Shown: positions 43,960 through 47,594 of the stretch, one piece after another
How the letters are laid out: each line of letters begins with the position of its first letter
How positions within the stretch are numbered: the stretch's first letter is position 1
Source: DAIOFH01 sp036745875
GTDB taxonomy: Bacteria; Planctomycetota; SZUA-567
Direction of reading: 5' to 3'
Length of the DNA: 47,594 nt
Assembly (NCBI GenBank): GCA_036745875.1
Contig: DAIOFH010000010.1
Location: 1 to 47,594 of the forward strand
Notes under the pieces: generated by a model
Seen by the model: the letters and a program-made list of their open reading frames with translations, nothing else
What the model was told of the DNA's origin: nothing
Database searches by the model: none
Program-made: the position numbers and the translations under genes

Positions 43960-44556
43960 TCAGCCGGTAAAACGCCATGGAAAGAGTTTGGCTTCCTCGG
44001 CATAGTCAATGCCTATTCGTACGCTTTCCCGGATGGTGGACACGCTTTTGCGCCGCCCGCCTATCTGTTCACAGATATATAGCCTGTCGCCGTCAAGCGG
44101 CTCTAAGTCAAACAACCGGTCGATAGCCAGGGCACAACACAATTTTCCCGGTCCGTTTGTGAGATTCTTGCGTTGCTGTTTTGTCAACTCGGCCGGACTT
44201 TTACCATAGCGATTGCCGGTCGCCATGTCCAGGCTTTCCAAAACTTCAATCCCGCGCAATAAAACAGCGGCAGGCGCGCTTTCCTTCCCGGTCACCGCGT
44301 TCAGGCAATAGTACCGTCCATAAATCAAATAGACATGGGCTATGCCGCCATTGCGAAACAGCGGCTCGTTCCTGGCGGTCCGCCTGTCGCCGAAGGCATG
44401 GCAGGCCTTGTCGATCGCGCCGTCGTAGGCTTCCACCTCGTTGATTCGCCCGACAATCCTGCCTTCCGCCAATTCCCTAACCAGAAAGCAGCCGACCAGC
44501 TTTCTCGCCACGGTGAGGACTGCATCGGCATAAAACCTCGGGGAAAGCTTTTTCAT
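43960..44556 (-). CDS. mpg: 3-methyladenine DNA glycosylase (AAG/Mpg family)
   Basis: 198 residues, normal length for the bacterial family. Removes alkylated purines in base-excision repair. Family marks: ARKLVGCFLVRE, GRINEVEAYDGAIDKACHA (the catalytic Glu in EVEAY), RNGGIAHVYLIYGRYYCLNAVT, and LTNGPGKLCCALAID. The start lies two bases after the stop of the chemoreceptor gene, so it is probably cotranscribed with it, with only a weak GA-rich ribosome site. A GAAGCGG / CCGCTTC hairpin at 43941-43961 touches its stop codon and separates it from the convergent CoA-transferase gene. Confidence 0.93.
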   Translation of the reverse strand: MKKLSPRFYADAVLTVARKLVGCFLVRELAEGRIVGRINEVEAYDGAIDKACHAFGDRRTARNEPLFRNGGIAHVYLIYGRYYCLNAVTGKESAPAAVLLRGIEVLESLDMATGNRYGKSPAELTKQQRKNLTNGPGKLCCALAIDRLFDLEPLDGDRLYICEQIGGRRKSVSTIRESVRIGIDYAEEAKLFPWRFTG

Positions 44557-44558
44557 TT

Positions 44559-46535
44559 CTAGAAGTCGTCGTCCTCGTCCAGCGGGATGATGCTGGCGGG
44601 CGACATGGTCTGCACATTTTTTCCCCTGGACGCGACGGGACGCGCGCCGCCGCTTGAGCCGTGCGTCAATTGCAGCATTTTCTTGCCTTGCCCGACCCTC
44701 GCATTGCCGCTGGCGCTGTCGTGCGGCCGCACATACCCGGCACCCTTGACCATGCCGACAAGTTCATCGATCAGGGAGTTCAGGGACGCGGCCTGGGTGG
44801 TCAGGTCTTCGGCCGCATTGGACGCTTCGTCGGCGGCCGCGGCATTGGTCTGGGTCAGCCGGTCCATGTGGCCCATGGAGGTATTGACCTGGTCGACGCC
44901 GTGCGCCTGCTCGGTCGTCGCCTGGGCGATTTCCTCAATCAGCCTGGCAACGGCGTGGGAGCCTGCCTCGATTTCCTTGAAGCTGGTATCGAGGGTGCCG
45001 GCGATTTCGGAGCCGTGCTTGACCCGGTCGATCGTCGTTTCGATAAGCTGGGTAGTGTCACGCGCCGCCTGGGCGGAACGCCCGGCGAGGTTCCTGACTT
45101 CCTCCGCGACCACGGCAAAACCCTTGCCCGCTTCGCCGGCGCGCGCCGCCTCGACCGCCGCGTTCAGGGCGAGGAGGTTTGTCTGGAAGGCTATGTCCTC
45201 GATTGTTTTGATGATCCTGCTGATCTTGTCCGCGGAGTCGTTGATCTCAGCCATTGCGTTCGACATGTTGGATACCGCTTCCGATCCGGTGGAAATGAGG
45301 CGGTTGTTGTTCTGCGTGGTCTGGTTTGTCGTGCTCGCCGTTTCCGCGTTGTTCCGGGTCGTGGTCGCCATTTCGGAAAGGGTGCTGGAGGTCTCCTCCA
45401 GCTGCGCCGCCTGTTCGCGAGCGCCTTCCGCAAGGCTTTCGCTGGAGTGGGACACCGCGCTCGCCGCGCCGTTCACCCGCGACGCGCTGCCGGTAAGGTC
45501 ATGAATGACATGGTCAAGCTGGCCGATGACATTGCGGATAACCAAGGTCACCAGGATAAGCGTCACCACCAGACCGACAATAGACACGACAAGCTGCCAA
45601 AACACCGACGAACGGAAAGTGGATTCGCTCAGCACCGTCTGCGTCTCGAAGTCCCGCTCGGCGGCGGTAAAGATGCTGCCGATCAGTGCGTCGGCGGCTG
45701 CGCCTTGCTCGCGGCCCTTGGTCTCCGCGACGATGAATGCCTTTTGGTCCTCGTTCTGCTGGGCGGTGCGCATCGTTTCCCGGCAAAGGTCGCGGGCTTT
45801 CGCGAAAAGCCCGGCAAACACTTCGCACTGCGCGCGGATGGCCGACGGCAGCTTGACGCCTTTTCCGATGAAGTCGACTGCAGGCTGCAACGCGGCGACC
45901 AGGTCTTCGGCTTTCTTGACCAGGGCGTCGATCTTGGCCTGGTCGACGTCGAGTACCGAATCCTTTTCCAGGTTTTGCAGTGCATATATGTTGGCGCGCA
46001 CGGCATTGACCCGCTCAAGGGTCGGCCGTGCCGCGAAGGCGCTCGATTTGGTAAGCATGGCCGCCACCTGGTCCAGCGACGTGATGCATTGGGCAAAAGC
46101 GTCGCTGGATGCGCCAAGGGACAACGCCCTCGCCGTGGCGGCGCTGTTCCTGAGCGCTTTTGTGGAAATTTCCTTGTTCACCTCCATGACGTTGTTCCAG
46201 GCCTGGCGCAATTTGTCGGCATCCTGCTTGCCGCCGAGGCGTTCCAGCTTGGCGAATTCGTCTGTCATGCGTTTTTGGATGCCGGCGAGGGAATTGGCGA
46301 TCCGTTCCCTTTCGGATTGTTGGGTCAGGAGAAGGATGTTGCGCTGGGCCAGGTCGTTTTCGCGGAGGATATTGCGGATTTCCCCGCTGACGACGACGCG
46401 TGGCGCGGAGACGGTCGCCACACGCTGGACAATGCCGTTGACCCGTCCCAGGTTCACCAGGCTCATCACCAGGATAAGAATCGCCACGACAAAAAGGACC
46501 GAAATGGAAAGCGCGATTTTTCTGCTTATACGCAT
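44559..46535 (-). CDS. Methyl-accepting chemotaxis protein
   Basis: 658 residues. TM1 near 7-30 (ALSISVLFVVAILILVMSL), a periplasmic helical sensor of about 280 residues, TM2 (LVVSIVGLVVTLILVTLVI), then directly the coiled coil; no clear HAMP domain. The signalling domain carries EDIAFQTNLLALNAAVEAAR, nearly identical over 70 residues to the other receptor in this window. The tail ends SIIPLDEDDDF. ATG at 46535 has GAGGA at good spacing; the earlier ATG at 46544 is too close to it. An amino-acid-type binding-protein gene lies 68 bases upstream, in the same direction, and could be the ligand carrier for this receptor. Confidence 0.9.
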   Translation of the reverse strand: MRISRKIALSISVLFVVAILILVMSLVNLGRVNGIVQRVATVSAPRVVVSGEIRNILRENDLAQRNILLLTQQSERERIANSLAGIQKRMTDEFAKLERLGGKQDADKLRQAWNNVMEVNKEISTKALRNSAATARALSLGASSDAFAQCITSLDQVAAMLTKSSAFAARPTLERVNAVRANIYALQNLEKDSVLDVDQAKIDALVKKAEDLVAALQPAVDFIGKGVKLPSAIRAQCEVFAGLFAKARDLCRETMRTAQQNEDQKAFIVAETKGREQGAAADALIGSIFTAAERDFETQTVLSESTFRSSVFWQLVVSIVGLVVTLILVTLVIRNVIGQLDHVIHDLTGSASRVNGAASAVSHSSESLAEGAREQAAQLEETSSTLSEMATTTRNNAETASTTNQTTQNNNRLISTGSEAVSNMSNAMAEINDSADKISRIIKTIEDIAFQTNLLALNAAVEAARAGEAGKGFAVVAEEVRNLAGRSAQAARDTTQLIETTIDRVKHGSEIAGTLDTSFKEIEAGSHAVARLIEEIAQATTEQAHGVDQVNTSMGHMDRLTQTNAAAADEASNAAEDLTTQAASLNSLIDELVGMVKGAGYVRPHDSASGNARVGQGKKMLQLTHGSSGGARPVASRGKNVQTMSPASIIPLDEDDDF

Positions 46536-46603
46536 GGTAGTCATTCCTCATTCGCAAGTGTTATGTATGTTAAGACCCAAAAAGGCCGCATGGATAAAAA
46601 GAG

Positions 46604-47446
46604 TCAACGCAGATACTGATCGACAACCAATTCCAGGGTAACCGGCTCCCGCTCCTCGATTTCGTCAATCATCTGGTTGAGAAATTCGCGCAGCCTCGGC
46701 TGGTCGTGGGGCAAGCACATGCTAAGAGGGTCGTCGTATTCGTCAAATATATGGAGGAAATAGCGCTCCGCCAGCGCGGGATTCGTGTCCATCCCCAGGA
46801 AGAGGGTGAACCCGTCGTCTATGACCAGATGCGCCCGGCCTTCAAGAACCGCACTGACAATGGCGTTGAAATCGCCCTGCGGCGTATCGACGCGGTTGGC
46901 TTTGGGCATGAGTTCCTCATGGACAAAATCATAGGCGCTGTCCTGGGTCAATGCCGCCTTGACGTCAGGGCGGTTCAGGTCCGCCGGTTCAATCGCGTCT
47001 ATGCCGTCCTTCTCCAGCCCGACCAGGTCGATGACCATGGCGACGCGGCTGACAATATACGGCTTGGTGAAGTCCACCAGCTCCCGCCGCGCTTCGGTGT
47101 CGGAAAGGTTGCTCAGGCCGATATCGGCCTTTCCTTCGTTGACGACGCGGCAGACTTCGTTGTAGTCTTCGCCGAGGCGCAATATCTCCAGCTCGACGCC
47201 GAGGCGGTCGGCGATAGTCTTCGCCAGGTCGACTTCATATCCGACCCATTCGCTTTTCCCGTCTTTTTGCACCTTCCAGAAAAATGGCGGCTGTTCGGCG
47301 CCGACCTGCGCCACGACAACCCTGCCACGCTGTTTTATCTCGTCGATAATATCGCCCGACAACGCGGTTTGACAAAGCCACAGTAATCCAGCCATCACCA
47401 ATACGGTACAATTCCGTATTGTTCGGTTCCAATAAGGTATGCCCAT
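46604..47446 (-). CDS. Amino-acid-type substrate-binding protein (SBP family 3)
   Basis: 280 residues from the ATG at 47446; a TTG at 47452 is also in frame but less likely. The signal segment is VLVMAGLLWLCQTALSG. The mature part follows the family-3 pattern: KQRGRVVVAQVGAEQPPFFW, VGYEVDLAKTIADRLGVELE, GKADIGLSNLSDTEARRELVDF (in two pieces), and SAVLEGRAHLVIDDGF. These proteins bind amino acids, often for ABC importers, but no permease or ATPase is near. It lies upstream of a chemoreceptor, so chemotactic sensing is possible. The last 148 bases of the window upstream of it are AT-rich, with a TATAAT-like element on the minus strand near 47576, no gene seen. Confidence 0.85.
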   Translation of the reverse strand: MGIPYWNRTIRNCTVLVMAGLLWLCQTALSGDIIDEIKQRGRVVVAQVGAEQPPFFWKVQKDGKSEWVGYEVDLAKTIADRLGVELEILRLGEDYNEVCRVVNEGKADIGLSNLSDTEARRELVDFTKPYIVSRVAMVIDLVGLEKDGIDAIEPADLNRPDVKAALTQDSAYDFVHEELMPKANRVDTPQGDFNAIVSAVLEGRAHLVIDDGFTLFLGMDTNPALAERYFLHIFDEYDDPLSMCLPHDQPRLREFLNQMIDEIEEREPVTLELVVDQYLR

Positions 47447-47594
47447 TATCAAAGTCCATTCTGTAAAGGATTTTAACGTTTATACCGCCAAAGAACGCTA
47501 TTTACCGATTCACAGGTGATAAAGCAACAAAAAAGTGCATGTAACGAATTAATATCACCAACAATTAGTTGTATTATAGTCTCAGAGGCATTTA

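Overview
This window is visibly GC-rich in its genes and AT-rich in its gaps. It comes from a Gram-negative, motile, sugar-using bacterium: it encodes an autotransporter, an RND efflux system, a lipoprotein and two chemoreceptors. No rRNA, tRNA, CRISPR array, transposase or integrase was recognised. An orphan hydrogenase/NuoB-like protein next to a ferritin-like protein hints at an anaerobe or microaerophile. The phylum cannot be fixed from the sequence alone. The trp gene order (trpE, trpGD, trpCF, trpB, trpA behind an attenuator) is that of enterics, but the protein sequences are divergent.

Left part (1-9270). The C-terminal end of a Pro/His-rich protein is followed by a decaying efflux operon on the minus strand, in the order marR, membrane-fusion gene, RND pump. 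The pump has a one-base frameshift. The fusion gene has a frameshift and an internal deletion. A repeated palindromic operator lies upstream of marR and of the fusion gene. Next come a chemoreceptor and a phage-type S24 repressor, whose divergent upstream region carries operator-like sites and a possible relic of an XRE gene.

Centre left (9200-16240). A complete tryptophan operon lies behind a classical transcription attenuator with a 58-codon leader peptide. The leader has two adjacent Trp-Trp pairs, competing hairpins and a strong terminator. Then come, on the minus strand, a subtilisin-type autotransporter and clpB.

Centre (22000-25640). A strong promoter with two upstream GTCA-N3-TGAC sites precedes a HEAT-repeat protein, a tiny lipoprotein, a ferredoxin/NuoB-like fusion protein and a ferritin-like protein. 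The role of this set is unknown.

Centre right (25665-33130). An AraC regulator is divergent from an oligosaccharide operon: substrate-binding protein, two CUT1 permeases, a GH127 beta-L-arabinofuranosidase and an MsmX/UgpC-type ATPase. The set fits uptake of arabinose-containing oligosaccharides followed by cytoplasmic hydrolysis. Then come a MscS-type channel, a decayed stretch with a large imperfect hairpin and an echo of the mscS 3' end, and a family-4-like glycosyltransferase.

Right part (36270-47594). An RpiR-family regulator sits behind a palindrome resembling HexR operators and heads a catabolic locus: ribose-type ABC importer, a xylose-isomerase-like TIM-barrel protein and a fused CoA-transferase. 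The substrate is unknown. On the minus strand are an amino-acid-type binding protein, a second chemoreceptor and a 3-methyladenine DNA glycosylase.
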